Below, in pieces: positions 8,793 through 17,730 of a stretch of DNA of 64,000 bases (position 1 is its first letter; every line of letters begins with the position of its first letter). The stretch comes from Oscillospiraceae bacterium (GTDB taxonomy: Bacteria > Bacillota > Clostridia > Oscillospirales > Oscillospiraceae). The notes below the pieces were generated by a model, which saw only the letters and a list, made by a program, of their open reading frames with translations, made no database searches and had not been told where the DNA came from. A program made the translations under genes and the position numbers. The DNA is taken from NCBI GenBank assembly GCA_902774015.1, contig CACYHB010000001.1:130587-194586 (forward strand). Reading direction: 5' to 3'.

Positions 8793-8872
8793 GAGATTCA
8801 AGTCTCCCCGAATGAAAAAGACTCCATGACCGAGCGGTCATGGAGTCCTTTTGGTCGGAGTGGGGAGACTTG
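8793..8872. repeat. 80-base tRNA-3'-end/terminator repeat, copy 2 (at the intact tRNA-Pro)
   Basis: This is the second copy of the unit at 8621-8700, offset by 172 bases. It overlaps the 3' part of the intact tRNA-Pro gene and includes its terminator. The outer ends of the unit are inverted relative to each other (CAAGTCTCCCC near 8798 and GGGGAGACTTG near 8862), so the whole unit can fold into one long interrupted hairpin. Confidence 0.8.
8815..8847 (-). terminator. terminator of tRNA-Pro
   Basis: Two 13-base perfect arms, GACTCCATGACCG (8820-8832) and its complement (8835-8847), enclose a two-base loop. On the minus strand they are followed by TTTTT (8819-8815), just beyond the tRNA 3' end. 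Confidence 0.85.
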
Positions 8873-8927
8873 AACTCCCGGCCTCTTGGTCCCGAACCAA
8901 GCGCGCTACCGGCTGCGCTACACCCCG
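8852..8927 (-). tRNA. tRNA-Pro (anticodon CGG), CCA encoded
   Basis: On the minus strand the acceptor arms CGGGGTG and CACTCCG pair (one G-T). The anticodon stem CTTGG/CCAAG holds the loop TTCGGGA, giving anticodon CGG for codon CCG. The T-loop TTCAAGT is normal, and the discriminator A is followed by an encoded CCA. A consensus promoter and a terminator flank it. Confidence 0.95.
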
Positions 8928-8938
8928 AAAGCCACCCT

Positions 8939-8967
8939 ATTATAATGACACTTATTCAAATTGTCAA
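8939..8967 (-). promoter_or_regulatory. consensus promoter of tRNA-Pro
   Basis: On the minus strand, TTGACA (8967-8962), a 17-base spacer and TATAAT (8944-8939) form a perfect sigma-A promoter 11 bases before the tRNA 5' end. Confidence 0.88.
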
Positions 8968-9102
8968 GGGTAAAGTGCCTTTCGGTATCAGCGATTTGCC
9001 GAAGGCAGCTGAAGCGAAGCTGCGAATAAAACGATCTTCTTACAGTTTCCGTTCGTTTTCGTCGTTATGAATAAAATAACGAATCGTGAACGCTGTAATA
9101 CA

Positions 9103-9131
9103 TTGACATTATTTATATTTTATTATAAAAT
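9103..9131 (+). promoter_or_regulatory. predicted promoter of the pilus operon
   Basis: TTGACA (9103-9108), a 17-base spacer and TAAAAT (9126-9131) lie in a very AT-rich stretch (about 9070-9160). The first gene of the pilus locus starts about 150 bases downstream, leaving a fairly long leader. Apart from this, the 350-base gap after the tRNA holds no recognisable gene. Confidence 0.65.
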
Positions 9132-9277
9132 AACATATTATATAGAAAAGAATAAAATCATCTCTTTGCCTCTGAAATCCACGGTATCTTTACGGTTTCC
9201 TCGTTGTGCTTCTTTTACATTCAAGCTTAGAGGGCGCGATTTTTGAGTCCCGTTCCTTGCTTAACAGGATTGTTTCA

Positions 9278-9772
9278 ATGAAAGATAAAGAACTGCAAAA
9301 ATTGAATCGGCAGGATCTCCTGAAGCTTCTGCTAGCATCGGAAAAAGAAAACCGACGTCTTTCGCAGGCGCTGAAAGAGGCGCAGCTGCAGCTCGAGCGT
9401 AAAGAAGTCAGTATGTCGGAGGCTGGCAGTCTTGCAGAGGCCTCACTTTCGCTCAATGGTGTGTTTGAAAGCGCCCAGCGTGCCGCGGATGATTATTTGG
9501 AAAATATTCGTCTCCTGTGTGAAAGAAAAGAAGAGGAATCCAGACGCCTGGCAACGGAAAGAGTCGAATGCTGCAGACGCATGCTTGCGGAGACGGAAGC
9601 CGTCTGCCGAAGCGCAGAAAAAGCCGCTCGTGCTCTGTATAAACAGACGGCAGTCAGTGGTAAGTCAGCTTCCCAAGAGGAATGGGACGAAGTATATTCC
9701 GTTTTCAGCGATTACCTTGACGAACATCCGGGGCTGCGCAGCAACGGGATCAAGCGCGGGAGAGACCGATGA
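9278..9772 (+). CDS. coiled-coil protein heading the pilus operon, function unknown
   Basis: This 164-residue protein is rich in Leu, Glu, Lys and Arg. A heptad-like pattern runs from about residue 10 to 140, indicating a long coiled coil (LSQALKEAQLQLERKE and following). There is no signal peptide or membrane segment, so it should be cytoplasmic. I start at ATG 9278, which gives a MKDKELQKLNRQDLL start; the longer frame to 9206 has no better ribosome site. Its stop overlaps the signal peptidase start by four bases. Similar small proteins next to pilus-type signal peptidases occur in other Clostridia, but the function is unknown to me. Confidence 0.75.
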   Translation: MKDKELQKLNRQDLLKLLLASEKENRRLSQALKEAQLQLERKEVSMSEAGSLAEASLSLNGVFESAQRAADDYLENIRLLCERKEEESRRLATERVECCRRMLAETEAVCRSAEKAARALYKQTAVSGKSASQEEWDEVYSVFSDYLDEHPGLRSNGIKRGRDR

Positions 9773-10353
9773 GCGCAAAAAAGAGGTTATATACTCCGAC
9801 GGTGGAGCAGATCGAAGCCGAGATCGAACGCAGCAATAGAAATCAACGTTTCGTCAGCGCTGTGAGAAGCACGGTTTTCATTCTGATTACTGTGGCGGCT
9901 GCCGCAGTCCTGATCTCTTCACTTCTTTTCCCCGTGCTGAAAATTTACGGCAATTCCATGGTCCCGACGCTGAACGAGGGGCAAATCGTTGTAGCATTCA
10001 AAGGATCTGCATTTAATACCGGGGACATTGTCGCTTTTTACTACAATAACAAAATTCTCGTCAAGCGTGTAATATGCGATTCCGGAAACTGGGTCAACCT
10101 GTCGGATGACGGTACGGTCTACGTCAACGGAACCATGCTTGATGAACCGTATATATCCGAAAAAGCTTATGGAACCTGCGATCTGGATTTGCCTTATCAG
10201 GTTCCTGAGGGGCAGGTTTTTGTGATGGGCGATCAGCGAGCCAGCTCCATCGACTCCCGCTGCTCCATTGTGGGCTGTGTGGCAGAGGAGCAAATCGTCG
10301 GTCGTATCGTCCTTTGTATCTGGCCCTTGAAAGATTTGGGATTTGTCGGCTAA
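9769..10353 (+). CDS. signal peptidase I, pilus-locus type
   Basis: This 194-residue membrane protease has one N-terminal hydrophobic segment (about residues 33-55). The catalytic Ser63 lies in GNSMVPTL and the general base Lys99 in ILVKRVI. The late MGDQR box is followed by SIDSR. It is thus a bacterial-type Ser/Lys signal peptidase I. It precedes the pilin genes by only 44 bases, and signal peptidases in such loci are often needed for pilin processing or assembly. The four-base overlap with the upstream coiled-coil gene supports co-expression. Confidence 0.93.
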   Translation: MSAKKRLYTPTVEQIEAEIERSNRNQRFVSAVRSTVFILITVAAAAVLISSLLFPVLKIYGNSMVPTLNEGQIVVAFKGSAFNTGDIVAFYYNNKILVKRVICDSGNWVNLSDDGTVYVNGTMLDEPYISEKAYGTCDLDLPYQVPEGQVFVMGDQRASSIDSRCSIVGCVAEEQIVGRIVLCIWPLKDLGFVG

Positions 10354-10397
10354 AGCAACAAACAGAACGCCCCGGTCATCCAATGAGGTAGTACCGA

Positions 10398-13300
10398 ATG
10401 CATAATGGCTTGAGGACTCTGAAAGCACAAATGAATCGTGAACGTCGGCAGCGCGGCAGGCGGAAGCTATTGCTCTCCGCCCTGTCGCTCTTCGTGCTTC
10501 TCGGAACGACCTCAGGCATGCTCCTGCCCGCATTTACACAGGAAAAGACTGCTTACTGCGGCATGGAAGAGCATGTGCACGGAGAGGATTGCTATGATAC
10601 TGTCCTTGTCTGTACAGAGGAGGAGACACCGGGACATGTGCATGACGAAAGCTGCTACGTTTCCCGACCCGTCCTGATCTGTGAACAGGAGGAGACGGAA
10701 GGCCATGTCCATGACGCCGCCTGTTATGAGCAGACGCAGAGGCTGATCTGCCCCATGGAAGAGTCCGAGCAGCACAGCCACGGCGAGGATTGCTTTGAAA
10801 TGGTTGACCGCCTTGTGTGCTTGCTGGAAGAGCGGGAGGGGCATGTTCATACGGAAGCGTGCTATTCGGAGAATAAGCAGCTTGTTTGTCAGCTTCCGGA
10901 GACGGAAGGACATACGCATACGGAGTCCTGCTATGACAGGCGGCTGAAGTGTGAACTTCCGGAACACGAGCACAGCCTTGCTTGCTATTCCAATCCTGAC
11001 GCGACGGAGAGTGAAACCGTTTGGGAAAGCAGCATCCCCTTATTTGCGGATGAAACGCCGACTGAACGACTGCTGAAGATCGCGGCATCCCAGCTTGGTT
11101 ACCATGAGAGCGCAGAGAATTACCGGGTGCATGACGATGGACGCGTGCAGGGCTGGACGCGTTATGGAGCCTGGTATGGAGAACCTTATGGCGACTGGTG
11201 CGCCATGTTTGTTTCTTTCTGCCTGTACTATGCAGGGATCGACGAAAGCGTCATGCCATACAGCAAGGACTGCATCCAGTGGATCGATGCGTTGAAAGAG
11301 CGCGGGCAGTATGCTGAGGCACAGGAACAATTGCCCGCCCCGGGAGACTTGGCGTTCTTTGACCTGGACCACAACGGTATGACGGACCATGTCGGCCTCG
11401 TCTGGCGCGTGGACGCGGAGCGTTCTTCGCTTGAAATCATTGACGGTAATTATGCCGACGATGTGGAAACGCGCAGTTATGCAGTGGATGATACGGTCAT
11501 CCTGGGCTACGGCCTCCTGCCGGAAAGGAGTCGTGCAGGGGAACAACAAACGGAGGAGAATGCTCCGGATGATCCACCGCAGCCAGAGGCTCCGGTGGAA
11601 GCGGATCTTCTCTCCTATCCCGCGCAGAGCTTTCGAGCGGAACTGGGAGAGCTGCTTATAACTGTCGAAGCCGACGAGGGGGCTTTTCCTGAAGGCACGG
11701 CAATGAGGGCCTGCGCAGTTCCGGAAGAACAGGTTTTGGAAGCCGTTTCCGGCGCGGTGGACGGACAGGTGCTCTGGGTTGAGGCGGTAGACATCAGCTT
11801 TTATAACGAAATCGGCGAGGAGATTCAGCCGCTGCTGCCGATCCGCGTTTCCATCGTCTCGGATCAGATCACAGAATCTGCCAGCGAGGAGACGGAAGTT
11901 GTACATGTTAACGCGGCAGGGGCAGCGCAAGTCGTAGACCAGACGGATGTTTCCGAACATGCTGCCTTGAACAGCGTCGCCTTTGAGGCGGACAGCTTTT
12001 CAATTTACGCTGTGGTCAGGACTGCGATCGAAAAGCGTATTCTTTCCGACGAAGGCTATTCCTATCTCATCTCCGTCACATACGGGCCGGAGTCCGGAAT
12101 CCCTGACGGCGCGGAACTGGCGGTCAGCGAGATCCTGCAGAATTCTGAAGCCATCGCCGGCGCTGTGGAATATGAAAAATATCTCGCTCTGACCGGAGAT
12201 TTTTTCGGCACGCAGAGCGATCTGATCGGATATGCCCGTTTCTTTGATATCAGCATCGTAAAAGACGGGGAAGAGCTGCAGCCGGCTGCGGGAAGCACAG
12301 TGAATGTCACTATTGAGCTTGAGGACTCTCCATGCGACAGACTATGCGTTCTGCACTTCGGAGAGGAGCCGGAGATCGTCGAGAGTACGAGCGAGGAGGG
12401 CAGCATCGTCTTTGAGACCTCCGGATTCTCCGTCTACGCGATCGTAGACGCGCCGGAACCGGCGGGTGACGGCGGCTGGAATAAGATCTCCGCTGCGGAT
12501 GAGATCTTGAGCAAGGGCAGCAACGGGTTCCTTATACATCATATCGACGGCTACTATTTCACCAATGAGAATTATACGATCAGCAACTCCAGAACCGGCA
12601 TCAAGAAAACGGAGCCCAAAACCTCGTCTCCGGACGAGGCGCTCCGCAAGGGCGCAGCGTACTACTTCTTTGAACCTGCGGCTGGAAGCGGCGATCAATT
12701 CCGCGCATACTGCTTTGACGGGGAAACAAAACTCTATGTCAGGCAGAACAGCAACAGCCTGTCGCTCACGACGGAAGAGAATGCGACGGTGTTTACTGTC
12801 AGTCCTTTCCCCGGAGAGACGGACACTTTCCGCGTCGCCGGAAATAACGGTTACTACTGGAATATGCAGGGCGGCATTAAGGGCCATTCCTTTGCCGCCT
12901 ACAACGTCGCAAATGACGAAAACGCTCGTATCCAGTTTGAATACCTGGAGCAAGACCCCTACGGGCTCGATGGAAAGACCTACGGCATTGCCTACCATGA
13001 CGACAACGTCACCGCTGCCGCTCTGACGGCCGAAGAGCAGCAGAGCGGGGGTCAGACGCGTCTGAAAGGGACGGATCTGGTGATGAAGCCGGATCTGTAC
13101 AGCAATAACGGCATCCTGCTCGTCGCCCCGGACAGTGATATTCATTTCTGGAGTTTTCAGTCCGTTGGTGCGAACAGATACTATATCACCACCTCGGTCG
13201 AAGGAAATACCAAATATTTGAGTATTTCCGGCGGAAACGTACAGCTTCTGGATGAGCCGGATGAGGTGAGTTCTGTTATCAGTGCAACGCCCGGTACCGG

Positions 13301-16300
13301 CGAATACGCCGGTAAGTGGCGCTTTACGGTCAACGGTTACTCGCTGAACCTGCCGAAGAAGACCGAGGATGGCTTTAACGCCATAAAAAATGAAGCGGCA
13401 ACGGTCTGGATGAACCTGGTGGAGCAAACGGAGCTGGACGATGACGCGTTCACACCCTACACCGCGCGTAAGGTCAGCGTTTCGGACAGCGAGAACGTCT
13501 ATACCGGTCAGCAGGTGATTCTCTACACCCGCATATGGAACGAGACCGCAAAGAAATATGAATTCTACGTAGTGGATCAAGACGGCTCGCTGATTCGGGC
13601 CTATGACACCGGCGACACGGTTCAGTGGATCGGAAGCAAAGCGAACACTGCGCTGTGGGAATTCAGCGAAGGTATGGACGATGGGAATCCGACCTTCTAC
13701 TATTACCTTCGGAACACAAGCAGCAACAGCTTCCTGGTTCCGCGCGCGTCTACCGGCCAAATCCTGTATGAAAGCCCCTTGCCCGACGGGACACTCGACT
13801 TTAACGCAAGCGTAAACCTGGACGGGAGACGCTTCGGCGAGAACTATACGGATATCATTTCCTGGGATGATGAGTATTACGCATATTCCGGCCTGAAAAC
13901 AGAAAACGGGCGTGTGGTCGCCTGCCCGCTGTCGGAAGCGGAGGACTTTTACTTTGCGGTAGTCCACACGGTAGACCCGGATGACGAGCTGACCACGGTC
14001 GCCACAGTCGATAATACGCAGCATGGCATCACCATGAAGATGATCGACTTCAACAATCCGGTCGTCGGGGGACGAGACAGTGTACAGCACGGGTTCTTCG
14101 GAAATCGTGACACGCAAAAGCATGACCCGGGCCTTCTTACGACCGAGCTTGACCCCGTCAGCGGTTATCCGAGCACTACAAGCCTGACGGGCCATACCGA
14201 CCCGCTGTCGAACCTTTTCACCGCTATGACGGACGTAAACCATCTTTTTATCCAGAGCATCTACAACGAGAGCGGTTATTACGAGTATGACAGCACGCAA
14301 AATTTCGCACACCTCAACGGGAACGGTGATTTCACCGTATACAATCAGCTCGCTTCTATCGGCAGCTATATTCAGCCGACCAGAACACACGGACAGTTCA
14401 TGCCGTATAACGACATCGAACCGGGGCGGTATTCCTATGATGCGAACGGCAATCTGATCCTTAACACGACGGACGTCAATGCGAATGAGCTGTCGGATCT
14501 GGATCCGAGAAAGGGCGAGAAACTCCACAATATCCCGCTGGCGGATGCAGATTATTTCTTCGGCATGGAGTTGAGCGCGGAATTTACCCAGACGGCAGAC
14601 GGTCTGGACGCCTGGGGACACGATATCATCTTCGAGTTCTCCGGCGACGACGACTTCTGGCTCTACGTCGACGGCGAGCTGGTACTGGACCTGGGCGGTG
14701 TGCGGCCAGCTATGACAGGCTCTGTCAACTTCCGTACCGGCGAAGTGGTCAATGGCGGTAAAAAGACCACGCTCTATCAGCTCTTTGAAAGCAATTACCG
14801 CGCGAGAGGCTGTTCCGAGACAGAAATTGCCGAAAGGCTCGCCGAGCGGTTCGAACTGAACGAGGAAGGCAACTACGTCTTCAAAGACTTCAGCAACCAC
14901 AAAATGCACATGTTCTACATGGAACGCGGCGCCGGCGCCTCGAATCTGCACCTGCGGTTTAACCTTGCGTCCGTGATCCCGGGCACCATCGAGCTGAGCA
15001 AGAAACTCTCCGGAACGGACAGCCCTTCCAATAGCCTGATCGAGTTCCCATATCAGATCTGGTATAGAACTACCGGGGATGGGCCCTATCAGCTGTTGGG
15101 TCAGGAAAGCGGTGACGCCGGAAAGGTCACCTATAAAAACAGTACGCGTAGCGTTAAGTATCTATCCGGCTTTACACCGTCCGGGGCGGCTCAGGAATAT
15201 GAGCATGTGTTCTTCCTCAAACCCGGTGAAACCGCGGTGGTCGACCTGCCGGAGGGTACGAGAAATTACTATATTGTGGAATGCGGGATCGACCCGAACG
15301 TAATTGATCAGGTCAAGGTCAATGAGGATGTACTGAGCCCTTCGGAAAACGGCAGCAGATCGGATTATGCGTCCGCCCCTGCCAGCATGGAGGACCGGCC
15401 CGGAGTCGAGTTTGACAACCATGTATCGGAGAACGCCATTCGGACTTTGACGATCACAAAAAAGCTCTACGATTCAGACGGCAATACGGTGCTGCATCCT
15501 CCCGCCGATTCTACATGCTTCAGCTTCCGTCTCTATCTGGGCAGTGAAAACAGTGACCCGAACGCTCTTCCGCTGGCAGACCGGTATCCCTACTTCGTCA
15601 AAAACGGAGACGGATATTATTGCAGGTGGGACGTTGGAACGAAGTCCTTCGTTCCGCTTCCGTACGATACTTTCGATGCTTTGAAAGCCTATCTTGCAAG
15701 TCTCAGCCCCAACGAGCGGGAGGCAATCGCCTTTTCCTCCTCCATGAACGGTTCCATATCCAGGATCCCTGCGGATCACAGTGTGGAGGTACGGGAACTT
15801 ATCTCCGGAACGCAGTGGAAAGTAGAGGAGAGAGACTACGAGATCCCGAAGGGCTACAAGCTGCGCCTGGATGACGGCTATCAGAGAACGGACACAGACC
15901 CGGTCTTGAACACCCACGATCAACCGATCAGCGGCACGATCCAGGCCGATAGTGATCCGAAGCTGCTCGTCAGCAATCAGAAGGGCTGGGGCCTGACCGT
16001 CCAGAAGGAGTGGAGCGACAAGGATTTCATGGACTCGCACGACCCGATCTACTTCGGCGTGTTTATCATCGAGGGGACAGAAGAGCAGCCGAGCTATCGG
16101 CTGGTTCCGGGCACAGTGCACCAGATGAGCGCAAAGGAAAAATCGATCTATTATTTCTTCGACAATCTGGAAAACGGAGTTCCCTTCGACCGTTACCGTT
16201 TCTTCGAGCTGAATGTGACAAACCCCGTGGTGGACGAAAACGGTGTTGTGACCGGTTATGATTCCATTAGCCTGATCCCGGAGGGCGGTACGCTCACCGT

Positions 16301-17630
16301 CAATGCAAAAAAGACCGGCGCGGACACATCCGGAAGCTATACATACAGTGTTCATTACGATAAGGGTGAGCAGACCCAAACAAATCAGAATGTCCGTACC
16401 GATACGGTGACAAACTCCCGCCCGGGCATCCGTCTCCTCAAAACGAATTGGACCGGCGATCCTCTCGGCGGCGCCGTGTTTACGCTGAAGGATGCGCAGG
16501 GCAAAGATGTAGGACTGAACAGTTATACTTCACGAGCCGAGGACGGCCTCATCACCATTGCTTATCTTGACGAGGGCAGCTATTCCCTTTCGGAAGTGTT
16601 TGCTCCGAACGGCTACCGGGGCCTGGAAGAACCCATCACAATCACTGTCGTAAACGATGAGGAAAATCTGGATCCTGTGATCACAGTCGGCCCCGAGTCT
16701 TACGGCAGCTTCTTTACTGTAACCCAGGCACAGAACGGTCAGATGGCCAGCATCACGATCAAAAACCGTACGGCCAGCCTTCGGGCGGTCAAGATGGATG
16801 CGGGAACCGGCGATCCCCTGTCGAACGCGGTTTTTGCGATATACCGCGCTCTGCGTGACGCCGGCGGGAATCTGATCCCGGATATCAATCCATACCGGAG
16901 CGCTCTGACAAGCGGGGCGGACGGTGTTATTCCCGATATCAGCTTCGATGACCTTCCGCCGGGGCAGTATTTCCTGCGCGAGACAAAAGCGCCGTCAGGC
17001 TATAATACGCTCAAAACCGATATTCTTTTAACGATTTCCCCAACCAGAGCAGTATCCATCTCCGGCGTTGACGAGAGAATGGCTTCTCTGGAAGAGAGCG
17101 GGGAAGGGGATGTGCTCATCACGCTGCGTCTGAACAACAGCCGCAGTAAAGCAGTCAGGCTCTTGAAAAAAGCCTACGATTCTGACACCGTTTTGAGCGG
17201 CGCAAGCTTCGCGCTGTATACCGAAGCGCAAAGCGGCGGCGCTTACCCGCCCAGCGGCGTGGAGCCGCTGATGACCGGTGTAACGGATTCAGACGGTTTG
17301 CTCTCTCTGGGGATCCTGGACAACGGCAGATATTGCCTCTATGAGACGGCGGCTCCTACCGGTTACCAAAAACTGATCGGGCCCATCGTCCTATCGGTTT
17401 CAGACAGTGTCAGCGCTATGGAGGGCAGCAGCCTGCTGCCCTGTGAGTCTGAAACGGCAGACGGCCTTTGGACGGTAACGGTCTTTAATTCGTCCGGTTA
17501 CGAGCTGCCGCAGACCGGAGGCCACGGCGCCATGCCTTTCCGGCTGGGCGGGACGGCGCTGATCCTGACGGGGCTGCTGTATCGCTTCCGCAAACGGAGG
17601 AAGCGCGGAAGGGGGGATGCGTCGCTATGA
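10398..17630 (+). CDS. giant LPXTG surface adhesin / pilus tip protein (Cys-His repeats, CHAP, fibro-slime, SpaA domains)
   Basis: This is a 2410-residue secreted wall protein. A hydrophobic signal segment spans about residues 24-45. Residues about 53-195 hold seven tandem HxHxxxC(Y/F)-type Cys/His repeats. A CHAP-like amidase domain follows (about 225-375), with catalytic Cys near 268 in DWCAMF and His near 330 in DHVGLVW. A fibro-slime/PA14-like domain lies around 1210-1530, with FSGDDDFWLYVDGELVLD. SpaA/Cna-B repeats near 2014, 2131 and 2256 carry E-box endings such as LRETKAPSGY. The LPQTG sorting signal is at 2370, then a hydrophobic helix and an RKRRKR tail. Size and gene order fit a pilus tip adhesin. 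GAGG lies 9 bases before the ATG. Confidence 0.9.
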   Translation: MHNGLRTLKAQMNRERRQRGRRKLLLSALSLFVLLGTTSGMLLPAFTQEKTAYCGMEEHVHGEDCYDTVLVCTEEETPGHVHDESCYVSRPVLICEQEETEGHVHDAACYEQTQRLICPMEESEQHSHGEDCFEMVDRLVCLLEEREGHVHTEACYSENKQLVCQLPETEGHTHTESCYDRRLKCELPEHEHSLACYSNPDATESETVWESSIPLFADETPTERLLKIAASQLGYHESAENYRVHDDGRVQGWTRYGAWYGEPYGDWCAMFVSFCLYYAGIDESVMPYSKDCIQWIDALKERGQYAEAQEQLPAPGDLAFFDLDHNGMTDHVGLVWRVDAERSSLEIIDGNYADDVETRSYAVDDTVILGYGLLPERSRAGEQQTEENAPDDPPQPEAPVEADLLSYPAQSFRAELGELLITVEADEGAFPEGTAMRACAVPEEQVLEAVSGAVDGQVLWVEAVDISFYNEIGEEIQPLLPIRVSIVSDQITESASEETEVVHVNAAGAAQVVDQTDVSEHAALNSVAFEADSFSIYAVVRTAIEKRILSDEGYSYLISVTYGPESGIPDGAELAVSEILQNSEAIAGAVEYEKYLALTGDFFGTQSDLIGYARFFDISIVKDGEELQPAAGSTVNVTIELEDSPCDRLCVLHFGEEPEIVESTSEEGSIVFETSGFSVYAIVDAPEPAGDGGWNKISAADEILSKGSNGFLIHHIDGYYFTNENYTISNSRTGIKKTEPKTSSPDEALRKGAAYYFFEPAAGSGDQFRAYCFDGETKLYVRQNSNSLSLTTEENATVFTVSPFPGETDTFRVAGNNGYYWNMQGGIKGHSFAAYNVANDENARIQFEYLEQDPYGLDGKTYGIAYHDDNVTAAALTAEEQQSGGQTRLKGTDLVMKPDLYSNNGILLVAPDSDIHFWSFQSVGANRYYITTSVEGNTKYLSISGGNVQLLDEPDEVSSVISATPGTGEYAGKWRFTVNGYSLNLPKKTEDGFNAIKNEAATVWMNLVEQTELDDDAFTPYTARKVSVSDSENVYTGQQVILYTRIWNETAKKYEFYVVDQDGSLIRAYDTGDTVQWIGSKANTALWEFSEGMDDGNPTFYYYLRNTSSNSFLVPRASTGQILYESPLPDGTLDFNASVNLDGRRFGENYTDIISWDDEYYAYSGLKTENGRVVACPLSEAEDFYFAVVHTVDPDDELTTVATVDNTQHGITMKMIDFNNPVVGGRDSVQHGFFGNRDTQKHDPGLLTTELDPVSGYPSTTSLTGHTDPLSNLFTAMTDVNHLFIQSIYNESGYYEYDSTQNFAHLNGNGDFTVYNQLASIGSYIQPTRTHGQFMPYNDIEPGRYSYDANGNLILNTTDVNANELSDLDPRKGEKLHNIPLADADYFFGMELSAEFTQTADGLDAWGHDIIFEFSGDDDFWLYVDGELVLDLGGVRPAMTGSVNFRTGEVVNGGKKTTLYQLFESNYRARGCSETEIAERLAERFELNEEGNYVFKDFSNHKMHMFYMERGAGASNLHLRFNLASVIPGTIELSKKLSGTDSPSNSLIEFPYQIWYRTTGDGPYQLLGQESGDAGKVTYKNSTRSVKYLSGFTPSGAAQEYEHVFFLKPGETAVVDLPEGTRNYYIVECGIDPNVIDQVKVNEDVLSPSENGSRSDYASAPASMEDRPGVEFDNHVSENAIRTLTITKKLYDSDGNTVLHPPADSTCFSFRLYLGSENSDPNALPLADRYPYFVKNGDGYYCRWDVGTKSFVPLPYDTFDALKAYLASLSPNEREAIAFSSSMNGSISRIPADHSVEVRELISGTQWKVEERDYEIPKGYKLRLDDGYQRTDTDPVLNTHDQPISGTIQADSDPKLLVSNQKGWGLTVQKEWSDKDFMDSHDPIYFGVFIIEGTEEQPSYRLVPGTVHQMSAKEKSIYYFFDNLENGVPFDRYRFFELNVTNPVVDENGVVTGYDSISLIPEGGTLTVNAKKTGADTSGSYTYSVHYDKGEQTQTNQNVRTDTVTNSRPGIRLLKTNWTGDPLGGAVFTLKDAQGKDVGLNSYTSRAEDGLITIAYLDEGSYSLSEVFAPNGYRGLEEPITITVVNDEENLDPVITVGPESYGSFFTVTQAQNGQMASITIKNRTASLRAVKMDAGTGDPLSNAVFAIYRALRDAGGNLIPDINPYRSALTSGADGVIPDISFDDLPPGQYFLRETKAPSGYNTLKTDILLTISPTRAVSISGVDERMASLEESGEGDVLITLRLNNSRSKAVRLLKKAYDSDTVLSGASFALYTEAQSGGAYPPSGVEPLMTGVTDSDGLLSLGILDNGRYCLYETAAPTGYQKLIGPIVLSVSDSVSAMEGSSLLPCESETADGLWTVTVFNSSGYELPQTGGHGAMPFRLGGTALILTGLLYRFRKRRKRGRGDASL

Positions 17631-17659
17631 GAGTGCCAAAGCACGTCCTGCCCTTCACC

Positions 17660-17675
17660 CGCGGCTCCCCGGGGG
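17660..17675 (+). promoter_or_regulatory. hairpin between adhesin and major pilin genes
   Basis: GCTCCCC and GGGGAGC flank a short centre in the 100-base gap between the adhesin stop and the pilin ATG. There is no T-run. It could be an mRNA processing or stabilising hairpin favouring the pilin message. This is an inference from position only. Confidence 0.35.
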
Positions 17676-17730
17676 AGCATACAACCAAAACGAAGTTATA
17701 AAGAAGATAAAAATGAAAGGATAGAGTACA

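Noticed and set aside
8621-8872. Repeat pair as a CRISPR array
   Set aside because: There are only two copies, each 80 bases and containing tRNA sequence; there are no uniform spacers and no cas genes.
8621-8927. Repeat pair as prophage attachment sites
   Set aside because: Only 172 bases lie between equivalent positions, and no integrase or phage gene is in the window. A deletion scar remains possible but is not shown.
12342-14951. 869-residue open frame on the minus strand inside the giant adhesin gene
   Set aside because: It is fully antisense to a gene with signal peptide, recognised domains and sorting signal, and its translation shows no recognisable domain. It is a shadow frame of GC-rich coding DNA.
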